Below, one piece after another: positions 37,952 through 45,503 of a stretch of DNA of 64,000 nt; the first letter of the stretch is position 1; each line of letters opens with the position of its first letter. Position numbers and translations under genes: made by a program. The DNA is from Hyphomicrobiales bacterium (lineage in GTDB: Bacteria > Pseudomonadota > Alphaproteobacteria > Rhizobiales > Rhizobiaceae), in assembly GCA_021775415.1 (NCBI GenBank), contig JAJFHV010000006.1, forward strand, positions 62,001-126,000, read 5' to 3'. A model generated the notes under the pieces. That model was not told the origin of the DNA. It ran no database searches and was given only the letters and a program-made list of their open reading frames with translations.

Positions 37952-38863
37952 ATGAAAAAGCTAGCTTTTGCGGCCGCTGCCTTGATGGCAGTGCCTGCGG
38001 TTATCAATGAAGCAAACGCGACTTGTGCTCCGGGTGAGCCCTTCGTGAGCCCAACCGGCAGATCTGAACTCTTCGACACCACCGCAGTTGGTGGCTTCGT
38101 AGGAACTCGTTTTGGTGGAGACATTGAGGAGAATCCTTTCACCCGCGGTGGCTATCTTACCGTTGGGCGCAGGTGGGGAGGCGATTTAATAATTCAGGCC
38201 AACCTTTGGGGTAGCGTTACCGATGTTGAAGACACGGAAGTAACGGACTTCGGCTTTAGTCTCCAGGGTGGGACAAAAGACCCAACAATGGGTGGCCATT
38301 TTGTGGAAGCGGGATTTGACCGCATGCTGGTCGACGAGCCCTTCGGCAGCGATACCCGTGATACGTTGTATGCGGGATTGCGGGGTGAGTGCTATACACA
38401 GGACTATACCTTTAGAGGCGCAGCCGGATTCGCATCCCTGGATACCGACAATTTCCAGGCCGAAGCGGGTTACTACAGTGGCCTCTTGAGCACATACTTG
38501 AATCCTGACCTGCGCTGGAATATTGGTTTCGATGCTGCGCGGGTGTGGGATGAAGACGAGGGTCTTGGTGCCTTTCGTTTCAGTTTGGGAATCGACTGGA
38601 AGCCAGATACTCAAATTCAATTCTTTAATTCCGAGCCTTTCACCCATACCGGAGTACAAACTGTCTATGGTGTGTACGTAGGCACCAACAGGGTTAACTA
38701 TGTGAACCCAAACCAGGACAGCGTGGATTTTTATGATGTTGGGGTCAAAGTCAGGTTTATAGCTACAGGCGACATCGGCCCATCGGTATCGCTTCAAGAA
38801 ATTGATGTCCGCGGAATATATCTTGATCCGGTTCCACAGGCGCTAAAAATAGCTACCTGGTAA
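37952..38863 (+). CDS. putative outer-membrane beta-barrel protein
   Basis: Unrecognised protein of 303 residues with a signal peptide (MKKLAFAAAALMAVPAV, cleavage near ANAT, residue 23). The mature chain alternates polar and aromatic residues in strand-like runs (GGYLTVGRRWGG, DLIIQANLWG, YTFRGAAGFASL, LRWNIGFDAARVW). It ends in an aromatic residue (IATW), as outer-membrane barrels often do. Two cysteines (TCAPGE and GECYT) could pair. No domain was identified. It stands between unrelated genes and is probably monocistronic. Confidence 0.7.
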   Translation: MKKLAFAAAALMAVPAVINEANATCAPGEPFVSPTGRSELFDTTAVGGFVGTRFGGDIEENPFTRGGYLTVGRRWGGDLIIQANLWGSVTDVEDTEVTDFGFSLQGGTKDPTMGGHFVEAGFDRMLVDEPFGSDTRDTLYAGLRGECYTQDYTFRGAAGFASLDTDNFQAEAGYYSGLLSTYLNPDLRWNIGFDAARVWDEDEGLGAFRFSLGIDWKPDTQIQFFNSEPFTHTGVQTVYGVYVGTNRVNYVNPNQDSVDFYDVGVKVRFIATGDIGPSVSLQEIDVRGIYLDPVPQALKIATW

Positions 38864-38881
38864 TGGTTTGAAAATAACGGA

Positions 38882-38912
38882 TGGGCGGGGAATTCGCCCG
38901 TCAATTCTTCTG
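38882..38912 (+). terminator. possible weak terminator after the outer-membrane protein gene
   Basis: A 6-bp stem TGGGCG/CGCCCG (one G-T pair) with a seven-base loop lies 19 bases behind the stop and is followed by a T-containing but mixed stretch. It is weak compared with the other terminators in the window. Confidence 0.35.
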
Positions 38913-39008
38913 CCCGGTTGACGTAAACGAAAAAAGTAGGAACAGCGCATTCCGATCATGCAAATTGCAGATATCCGCGAGCGACTATAAGATCGAGCGC
39001 GGAAGAGT

Positions 39009-40166
39009 ATGATGAAGTTGCTTCAACGCCTGATCCTCGCCTATGCGCGATTCCTGTTTCTACCAATCCTTCAGCTTGTAACGCTTACATCGTTTCTTGC
39101 TGGCGGTAACTGGCTTTGGGCAGGTGTCGCGGCTTACTTACTCGTCGCCATAGTGTCGGATGAAATTGGTGGCGACACCACCATCACTGACAAGGATGAG
39201 GCCTCTTTCTTCCATGATGGCTTGCTGTATCTGAGCGTCATATTGATGACTGTTGAGATGTTTGTGCTGGCCTGGTTTGCAGGGAGTTCGGATTTTCTGA
39301 ACCTCGGTGCACTCGCGAACACTGGTTTTGGAGTCGATTTGTTTTTGGCGCGCGAGGCAACAAATACGTTGGCACTGGTTGGGGCGGTCTTGTCGGTCGG
39401 TGTAAACCTCGCAGGCGCAGCTGGTGGCGCCGGACATGAACTGATGCACCGCGTCAACTCAAGAGTTGAATTTGCTGCCGGTCAATGGGTGCTGGCCCTG
39501 TGCGCTTATTCTTCCTTCATGATTGAACATGTTTATGGGCACCATCGAAATGTTGGTCTGGCGCGTGATTGTGGAACGGCCTGGCGAGGGATGAGCCTCT
39601 GGCGACACATCCTGCGCTCATTTACACGGTGCCACCTAAACGCACCGAGATATGAAAACGACCGGCTTTCCCGCAAAGGTCATAACTGGTTGCATTACAA
39701 AAACCGTGCATTACAGGGACACCTGATGGCAGGATTTATTGGCTTGGTTTTTTATGCCTCTGCCGGCTGGCCTGGCGTGGTTGCATTCGCGGGTTCGGCG
39801 ATTGTCGCCATCTTCATCATCGAAGCGTTCAGTTATCTGGGGCACTACGGATTGGTTCGAGCACCTGGCAAATCCATTCATCCGCGTCATTCGTGGAATT
39901 CATATAGCGGAGTTCTAACCGGTTTGTTGTTCAATCTGCCACGCCATTCCAGTCACCATGCTTCAGCCAATCGTCGCTATTGGCAGCTTGAGCAGGAAGC
40001 TGATGCACCAGTGATGCCGTATGGTGTCTCCGCAATGGCATTAATCGCAATGGTCCCTTCCCTGTATTATCGGGTGGTTGGTGCCTCGCTTGAGGATTGG
40101 GACAATAGGCTGGCCACCCAGGAAGAACGGCAACTCATCCCCGAGCAGACAAAACGCATTACTTAG
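39009..40166 (+). CDS. AlkB-like membrane di-iron hydroxylase (alkane 1-monooxygenase family)
   Basis: Integral-membrane non-heme di-iron oxygenase of 385 residues. Histidine boxes are HELMH (143-147), EHVYGHH (173-179) and LPRHSSHH (310-317), and hydrophobic helices lie around them. Alkane hydroxylases also carry NYxEHYGL; here it reads SYLGHYGL (275-282), with Asn and Glu replaced, so the substrate may not be a simple alkane. Electrons would come from rubredoxin or ferredoxin, and no such gene is nearby. The start is one of two adjacent ATGs behind GGAAGAG. The stop overlaps the convergent KAS III gene. Confidence 0.87.
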   Translation: MMKLLQRLILAYARFLFLPILQLVTLTSFLAGGNWLWAGVAAYLLVAIVSDEIGGDTTITDKDEASFFHDGLLYLSVILMTVEMFVLAWFAGSSDFLNLGALANTGFGVDLFLAREATNTLALVGAVLSVGVNLAGAAGGAGHELMHRVNSRVEFAAGQWVLALCAYSSFMIEHVYGHHRNVGLARDCGTAWRGMSLWRHILRSFTRCHLNAPRYENDRLSRKGHNWLHYKNRALQGHLMAGFIGLVFYASAGWPGVVAFAGSAIVAIFIIEAFSYLGHYGLVRAPGKSIHPRHSWNSYSGVLTGLLFNLPRHSSHHASANRRYWQLEQEADAPVMPYGVSAMALIAMVPSLYYRVVGASLEDWDNRLATQEERQLIPEQTKRIT

Positions 40167-41197
40167 TATTCAAAAATTGCCCCAACCGTGGAAATCCCTG
40201 CGGCAGCGGTTGCCAGGAACACACGGTCCCCCCGATTGATCCGGCCATCAGATGTTGCCAGACTGAGACCTAACGGTATTGAGGATGCGACGGTGTTGCC
40301 AAATTCCCGGAAAGTCAAAATAAGCTCGCCAGCCGGTATCTTCGAAATTTTCAGGAATGCCTCAATGCTGGCTTCCGCTCCCGCATGGGCAACGAAACAG
40401 TCGGCATCCCCATCTTCAAAAAAACCAGCTTCACGCGCGGATTCTACACCACATTTCAAACCGTACTTCGTCAGCTCGCCTGAATCTGTTTGAAACTTCA
40501 ATCGGTCGTGCGTGTTCAATCCAAGTTCCTCATATCGGTCCGTTTCAACAATCGGAAGGACAGCGTATTTTCCATACTGACCATAGGTTTTGGTATGGAA
40601 TTTGAATCGGTTCGTCTCTTCCGCTCCAACGACCATCGCAGTCGCTGCTTCGCCCAGGGTAAATGAGGAGCACAATTTGTCGATTGTCTCAGCAGAGCGG
40701 ACCTCCCAGGCATTGCAGTCATTGTAAAACCCGGTCTCGTTCGTCAAAATCAATCCGCAACCCGATGCCCTGCCCGAAAAAAAGCTGTCTGCAACTTGCA
40801 ACGCACGCGCCCAGCTCGCACAGGCATCAATCACATCAAAACAGGTCGCATTAAATGCACCCAGCGCATTTTGAGCCACCGAAGCACTTGAAGGTACCAG
40901 ATATCTACGCGTGACACCGCCAAACAGGATAAATTCCAGATCATTCGCCGTGATGCCGGCTTTGTCCAGCGCCCGCTCAGCGGCATCGACCACCAAATCC
41001 AGCGGCTGTTCCTTGTCAAATATTATGTGCCGGGTTTGCGCATTTGCAGCCTCGAAAGTCGACTGGATCACCCCGGAGACGAAAGATAATTCTTCGGATG
41101 ACAAATGTTCGCGGCTTGCATGAGCCATGCGATCAATCGATTCCGGATTGGTAACAACTGTCTCTGGAACCGTATGTTCAACTGAAAGAATTTTCAA
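40163..41197 (-). CDS. 3-oxoacyl-ACP synthase III-like condensing enzyme
   Basis: Thiolase-superfamily protein of 344 residues with the KAS III triad: Cys126 in FDVIDACASWARAL, His271 in FVAHAGAE and Asn301 in EFGNTVASSIPLGL. It condenses or transfers acyl groups from acyl-CoA. It lacks the usual fab neighbours and is convergent with the AlkB-like gene (four-base overlap). A role outside housekeeping fatty-acid synthesis is likely, for example in a secondary metabolite or in acyl-ester formation. Its N-terminus (MKILSVEHTVPETVVTN) matches the fold start. Confidence 0.85.
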   Translation of the reverse strand: MKILSVEHTVPETVVTNPESIDRMAHASREHLSSEELSFVSGVIQSTFEAANAQTRHIIFDKEQPLDLVVDAAERALDKAGITANDLEFILFGGVTRRYLVPSSASVAQNALGAFNATCFDVIDACASWARALQVADSFFSGRASGCGLILTNETGFYNDCNAWEVRSAETIDKLCSSFTLGEAATAMVVGAEETNRFKFHTKTYGQYGKYAVLPIVETDRYEELGLNTHDRLKFQTDSGELTKYGLKCGVESAREAGFFEDGDADCFVAHAGAEASIEAFLKISKIPAGELILTFREFGNTVASSIPLGLSLATSDGRINRGDRVFLATAAAGISTVGAIFEY

Positions 41198-41352
41198 CGA
41201 CGCTTACCCCTGGCCAAGTTGATTACAACATAACAAACCAGCGGCTGTGATACCATCAGCTAAAACCAGCCATTCACAAAATCGCCATTGGATGTGAGTT
41301 TACTCTTGGGAAGTAGGCCCCACATATTGGAGTTCATTACAGGAGCAATTTT

Positions 41353-41937
41353 GTGAATGGTAATTTCACACTCACCCAAATGTCACACAACTCCCCTTCT
41401 GCTGGGTCGAAACACAATAAATTTAGAACCTTCGCTTTGGCCATAGCAACGGTAAGCATGATGGCTTCGACCGCAAAGGCGCAGGAAGCTCGATCCAGCC
41501 TTCTTAATCAAAGTGGCACCCAAATCGGTGAGGCGCACTACAAGCAAGGCACCAGAGGTGTCGTTATCCACATCAAGGCTTCGGGTTTGTCAGCCGGACG
41601 CCATGGCATGCACTTTCACAATGTCGGCGCGTGTGATGGTGAAACGAAATTCAAATCCGCCAAAGGGCATATTGCTCCGTCAAACGCGCCGCACGGCTAC
41701 CTTCATCCCGAAGGTCCCCATGAAGGTAATCTACCTAACCTGATTGTTAGTGCAGATGGTACGGCGGAGGTTGAAATCTACTCAACCATGGTATCTGTCA
41801 GGGATGGGCCAGCTGCGTTGCTGGACCCGGATGGTTCGGCGCTGGTTATCCACGAAAATCCGGATGATCACATGACGCAACCAATCGGCGGCGCAGGAGG
41901 CAGGGTTGCTTGCGGAGTTGTTGAAGCAACAAACTGA
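41353..41937 (+). CDS. sodC: Cu/Zn superoxide dismutase family protein with altered zinc ligand
   Basis: Periplasmic superoxide dismutase-like protein of 194 residues with a signal peptide (FALAIATVSMMASTAKAQ). Copper ligands are seen in GMHFHNVGAC, KGHIAPS and VIHENPDD, the conserved Arg in GGRVACGVV, and the two disulfide cysteines in GAC and ACGV. The zinc ligand region reads PHGYLHPEGPHEGNLPNL: the usual Asp of HxGDLPN is Asn, so zinc binding may be weak. The start is GTG with AGGAG seven bases upstream; an ATG nine codons later is the alternative. Confidence 0.9.
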   Translation: MNGNFTLTQMSHNSPSAGSKHNKFRTFALAIATVSMMASTAKAQEARSSLLNQSGTQIGEAHYKQGTRGVVIHIKASGLSAGRHGMHFHNVGACDGETKFKSAKGHIAPSNAPHGYLHPEGPHEGNLPNLIVSADGTAEVEIYSTMVSVRDGPAALLDPDGSALVIHENPDDHMTQPIGGAGGRVACGVVEATN

Positions 41938-41943
41938 CCAAGA

Positions 41944-41974
41944 TTTGCGCGGCATATCTGCTATACCGCGCAAA
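41944..41974. terminator. hairpin between convergent sodC and mcl
   Basis: A perfect 9-bp inverted repeat TTTGCGCGG/CCGCGCAAA with a 13-base loop lies between the two convergent stops. T-runs on either side are short, so it may serve as a bidirectional terminator of moderate strength. Confidence 0.55.
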
Positions 41975-41979
41975 CTCAT

Positions 41980-42957
41980 TTACCCGCCAGCAATCTGGTT
42001 GGCTTTTTCGACCAGCACTTCTGCCTGGCGGATCGATGCATAATCGATCAAACGCCCATCAAGCGAAACAGCACCTTTGCCTTCCTTGGCAGCTTGTTCC
42101 ATCGCCTCAATAATCCGCTTTGCCTTGGTAACTTCGGCGTCAGATGGGCTCATGACTTCATTAGCCAATTCAATTTGGGAAGGATGGATTGCCCATTTGC
42201 CTTCACACCCGATTACAGCGGCGCGTTTTGCAGCAGCACGATATCCGTCCGGGTCAGAAAAATCACCGAACGGTCCATCGAGCGGACGCAATCCGTTGGC
42301 TCGCGCAGCAACTACCATGCGCGAAATCGCATAGTGCCACATGTCACCCCAGTGCACATCACGATTGCCATCCTTGTCCGGATCAGTGAGGACCGAATAG
42401 TCTTCGTTTACACCGCCGATTACCGTCGTGCGGGCCCGGGTTGATGCGGCATAGTCCGCGACACCAAAATGCAGCGATTCATTGCGCTTGCTGGCACCAG
42501 CGATTTCCGTAACGTTCTGCATTCCAAGTGCTGTCTCGATGATGTGTTCAAACCCGATACGTTTCTGGTAGCCCTTCGCATCTTCGATCTGCGTCACCAG
42601 CATATCGACGGCATACACATCAGCAGCAGTTCCAACCTTCGGGATCATGATAAGATCAAGGTTCGCACCTGCCTGCTCCACCACATCCACCACATCACGG
42701 TACATGAAATGCGTATCAAGGCCGTTGATGCGAACCGACACCGATTTGCCTGACCAATCCAGATCATTGAGCGCTTCGATTATGTTCTTGCGGGCTTGCA
42801 CTTTGTCGTCCGGTGCAACCGCATCTTCAAGGTCAAGAAACACAACATCAGCATCAGATTTCGCTGCTTTTTCAAGGAGTTGCGGTTGGCTCCCCGGAAC
42901 TGCCAACTCACTGCGGTTAAGCCGTGCCGGAGCTTGTTCGATTGGATGAAAACTCAT
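41980..42957 (-). CDS. mcl: L-malyl-CoA / beta-methylmalyl-CoA lyase
   Basis: CitE-like TIM-barrel lyase of 325 residues, which splits malyl-CoA into acetyl-CoA and glyoxylate. It has the start RLNRSELAVPGSQPQ, the metal-binding FLDLEDAVAPDDK, SVRINGLDTHFMYRD, IMIPKVG and FGVADYAAS, and the C-terminal catalytic part WAIHPSQIELAN. Length matches bacterial Mcl enzymes of the serine cycle and ethylmalonyl-CoA pathway. It lies behind the aminotransferase gene but is separated from it by a strong terminator, so it probably has its own promoter or depends on read-through. Confidence 0.95.
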   Translation of the reverse strand: MSFHPIEQAPARLNRSELAVPGSQPQLLEKAAKSDADVVFLDLEDAVAPDDKVQARKNIIEALNDLDWSGKSVSVRINGLDTHFMYRDVVDVVEQAGANLDLIMIPKVGTAADVYAVDMLVTQIEDAKGYQKRIGFEHIIETALGMQNVTEIAGASKRNESLHFGVADYAASTRARTTVIGGVNEDYSVLTDPDKDGNRDVHWGDMWHYAISRMVVAARANGLRPLDGPFGDFSDPDGYRAAAKRAAVIGCEGKWAIHPSQIELANEVMSPSDAEVTKAKRIIEAMEQAAKEGKGAVSLDGRLIDYASIRQAEVLVEKANQIAGG

Positions 42958-42993
42958 GGCGTTAGGTTCCTTGTTTTATATTTCTTTGTGACA

Positions 42994-43029
42994 ATAAAAA
43001 ACGGAGAGAGCTCAACCCTGCTCTCTCCG
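42994..43029 (-). terminator. strong rho-independent terminator between the aminotransferase and mcl
   Basis: On the minus strand a perfect 10-bp stem CGGAGAGAGC/GCTCTCTCCG with an eight-base loop is followed by TTTTTTATT. It follows the class V aminotransferase stop by about 50 bases and precedes mcl by 36. This is the best terminator in the window and splits or attenuates the unit. Confidence 0.9.
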
Positions 43030-43079
43030 AATCTCCCCATATTCCAAGCCGTTGCATACCCGCTGCATCAGGAATGAAT

Positions 43080-44318
43080 TTATGCGGCAACAGATTGTTC
43101 GGCGTAGTAGCCATTCAAATCATTCATGATAGCTGCTTTGTCAATTTCAACACCCATCCGCAACATCGCATCCACAAACCGGCCAACGATATCGTTGATA
43201 GCATCAATTGTAAGCTGGTTCAAAATACCTATCCGGATCTGGGTTGGCTCAGACAGGGTTGGCCAGATTCCAAATCCATCTGCCCGACATGCGCCGACCA
43301 GTTCTTTTTCACGACCGGCAAATTCTCCTGGCAGATCAAATACAACCAGGCTGGTCATGTTGGAGGTTACGTTGCAGCCCATTGCTTCGATGGCCTGACG
43401 CAACGCCTTTTCATGATAGGCATAATCTGCTGCTTTCTGGGCGCGCCCATGGGCAAGTGTAATGCGCAGCGCTTCATGAAATGCCGCAACCGCATAGCCG
43501 GAATGGGTACGATGATAACCACCCGCTTCCACATCTTTGCCATCAACAATACCCCAATGGCGGGCCTCAAGGATTGGATTGTGAACATAGGTGTAGCAAC
43601 CGCGTGTAGAGACAATCCCAATGTATTTGTCTGTAAAACTCACCGGCGCATAGGTCAGCGGCAAACACAGAACACCCTTCTGCGGACATGATGCCCAGGC
43701 AACAACCGCCGGGTAATCATCGATATTGAAATCTTCAATACCAAGGCTTGATACCGCATCAACAATACCGAGGCATCCGTGCTTCTCACAGGCATCGTTA
43801 AATCCCTGAATGTCATTGATACGTCCGCTACCGGTCTCCCAATGCGCCATGAACGCCCACATTGGCTTGTGTTCAGCCAGTGCTGCTTCAACGATTTCAC
43901 CGGTTACGGACTGGCCGTGCGGTACATCGATGATCTCAACACTTTCAGGCTGCGGGTTGAGCGGTGCTGCCGCGAGTTCCTCACGGGTCGACGCTTTCAT
44001 ACGGATGGTAAGACCATCGATGCCACTGAAGGTGCCATTAACAAAGGCAACAACCTTGTCGCCTGGAAGGATTGCACTCAGGGCACAATCGAGGCCACTG
44101 AATCCGGTGCCGCCAACACCATAGGTATAGGTGTTCTTTGTACCAAAAATTTCACGCAGCATAAATTTCGATTCAACCATGCCACGAAGCACATCCGGCT
44201 GCATATGATCCGCCACACCCGCTCGCGCAAAACTGTCCAGTACACGGGGGTCTGTGTTTCCAGGTCCTGGACCACAAGCAAGAGTCTCGGGGATTTCAAG
44301 GGTTGGATAATTGGTCAT
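43080..44318 (-). CDS. class V aminotransferase, probable glyoxylate-linked (serine-glyoxylate type position)
   Basis: PLP-dependent class V aminotransferase of 412 residues. The core shows GPGNTDPRVLD, GVGGTGFSGLDCALSAIL, HWETGSGRIND, VDAVSSLG and the Schiff-base lysine in SCPQKGVLC. Context of mcl and mtkAB implies that it turns glyoxylate into glycine, as SgaA does in the serine cycle. However, the sequence around the lysine and the N-terminus differs clearly from textbook serine-glyoxylate aminotransferases. The amino donor is therefore open (serine, alanine or aspartate). It starts 214 bp from the LuxR gene and ends at a strong terminator. Confidence 0.85.
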   Translation of the reverse strand: MTNYPTLEIPETLACGPGPGNTDPRVLDSFARAGVADHMQPDVLRGMVESKFMLREIFGTKNTYTYGVGGTGFSGLDCALSAILPGDKVVAFVNGTFSGIDGLTIRMKASTREELAAAPLNPQPESVEIIDVPHGQSVTGEIVEAALAEHKPMWAFMAHWETGSGRINDIQGFNDACEKHGCLGIVDAVSSLGIEDFNIDDYPAVVAWASCPQKGVLCLPLTYAPVSFTDKYIGIVSTRGCYTYVHNPILEARHWGIVDGKDVEAGGYHRTHSGYAVAAFHEALRITLAHGRAQKAADYAYHEKALRQAIEAMGCNVTSNMTSLVVFDLPGEFAGREKELVGACRADGFGIWPTLSEPTQIRIGILNQLTIDAINDIVGRFVDAMLRMGVEIDKAAIMNDLNGYYAEQSVAA

Positions 44319-44441
44319 AATACCTCCAAATTCAATGACTTAGCAGTCATCAGACAGTTGTGCGCAGTCTCTGGGTTTATCTACCAAACGCGCATAAGCG
44401 AGAGGGCATATATGAAAACAAACCAAATTAAAACCATTTTC

Positions 44442-44448
44442 ATACCAA
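44442..44448. promoter_or_regulatory. ATACCAA motif upstream of the aminotransferase gene
   Basis: The stretch CATACCAAAATC repeats the ATACCAA motif found several times before mtkA. It lies about 125 bp upstream of the aminotransferase start. A shared regulator of the malyl-CoA genes is the simplest reading. Confidence 0.35.
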
Positions 44449-44471
44449 AATCAGTGATTATTTTGATTTTG

Positions 44472-44502
44472 AGGCCTGAAACTGTTTCAATAATTCGGGC
44501 CT
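44472..44502 (-). terminator. possible terminator after the LuxR-type regulator
   Basis: Behind the regulator's stop, the minus strand can fold AGGCC/GGCCT arms around an inner TGAAAC/GTTTCA stem. The tail is A/T-rich but lacks a continuous T-run, so function as a terminator is uncertain. Confidence 0.35.
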
Positions 44503-44532
44503 AACGGTTCATATCGATGAGTGGTATCTTGT

Positions 44533-45189
44533 TCAGGAAGAGCCGCTTCGGTTCTTCGAATAATACAGCGCAATGGCCTGAGTGCGAGAATTCACGGACA
44601 GTTTTTCAAACATGTTGCGCAGATGAAACTTGACCGTGTTCAACGATATCTCAAGCTCTGTCGATAATTCCTTGTTGCTCATACCCCGGGCAAGCAGCGC
44701 GATCATGGCTTGTTCGCGATCCGTCAATGTGTCCATCGGATCCTGCCGCAATTCGCGAATATCGAGGAACGGAAATACCATTCGGCCTGCAGCAATTTCG
44801 CCCACCACGTCCATCAACCGCTCCACTGACTCATCGCGGGAACAAAAGCCAGCCGCACCTGCAGCCATTGCCCGGCGGGGGATCTCGGAAATTTCATCTT
44901 GCGAATAAATCACAATCCTCGGCCCTGCTTCCTGGGCAAGCATGATTTCCAGCAACCGCTCTGCCCCAAGTGAAGGAAGGTTCCAGTCAATGATCCCGAC
45001 CGCGATGTCTGCACGAAAGATTACCTCAAGAAATCCTTCTGCTGTTCCAGACGTCGCAACCAGGTTGAAACGCGGATCACGCTCAAAGCGCTCCGACAAT
45101 GCACCCAGCATCAATGGATTGCTATCTGCTATTCCAACATCAATGACCTTGGACACTGAAGAGACACCATCAATTGACCGCGATTCCAT
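44533..45189 (-). CDS. LuxR/NarL-type response regulator
   Basis: Response regulator of 218 residues. The receiver domain has the phospho-acceptor Asp68 in GIIDWNLP and an acidic residue at 22, but the conserved switch lysine is Arg118 (GAAGFCSRD) and one acidic-pocket residue is Ala. The DNA-binding domain is intact ([20 protein letters not shown], then [14 protein letters not shown]). No histidine kinase gene adjoins, so it may be an orphan or atypical regulator. It sits between the aminotransferase and mtkA and likely controls them. The ATG at 45189 follows AAGGA; an ATG at 45234 lacks a site. Confidence 0.88.
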   Translation of the reverse strand: MESRSIDGVSSVSKVIDVGIADSNPLMLGALSERFERDPRFNLVATSGTAEGFLEVIFRADIAVGIIDWNLPSLGAERLLEIMLAQEAGPRIVIYSQDEISEIPRRAMAAGAAGFCSRDESVERLMDVVGEIAAGRMVFPFLDIRELRQDPMDTLTDREQAMIALLARGMSNKELSTELEISLNTVKFHLRNMFEKLSVNSRTQAIALYYSKNRSGSS

Positions 45190-45503
45190 GGCTACAAATC
45201 CTTCCGCTCGGCTTTCCTGGCTAATCCGTAGCATAAACCAACACTAATGGGTAGGTAGGTTTTTGGTATTTGGCAGTATCTATACTTATAGGCAGGTATG
45301 CCCCACCCTAAAGATAATCCGAAGGTAGGTATTATGGGTGTTGATGGTATACCAAAGACGGATATGGTAAGATAACACAGGAAAATACGCAACCAATTGC
45401 ATACCAATTGGCGCGTTTTCGCATACCAATTTGTGATTTATGGTGCAAATGGCCCTCGGCAAGACAGCGGCTAATTTGATACCGGCTTAGGGAGCTACTG
45501 AAG
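45190..45503. promoter_or_regulatory. divergent luxR-mtkA promoter region with repeated TTGGTAT/ATACCAA motifs
   Basis: This 314-bp stretch has no gene. It holds TTGGTAT at 45263-45269, GGTATGCC at 45295-45302, ATACCAA within the palindrome GGTATACC at 45346-45355, and two identical 11-bp direct repeats GCATACCAATT at 45399-45409 and 45421-45431. The two direct repeats are 22 bp apart, about two helical turns, and lie 73-105 bp before mtkA. GTAGGT repeats occur near 45251 and 45324. The pattern is that of a multi-site operator read by one regulator, probably the adjacent LuxR-type protein. Confidence 0.6.

Noticed and set aside
38186-38797. Open frame of 203 codons opposite the outer-membrane-type gene
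   Set aside because: The sense frame has a signal peptide and barrel-like pattern; the antisense frame has neither a start signal nor a motif.
45399-45431. Direct repeats resembling a minimal CRISPR array
   Set aside because: Only two 11-bp copies with an 11-bp gap exist, no cas genes are present, and related motifs in both orientations fit an operator better.
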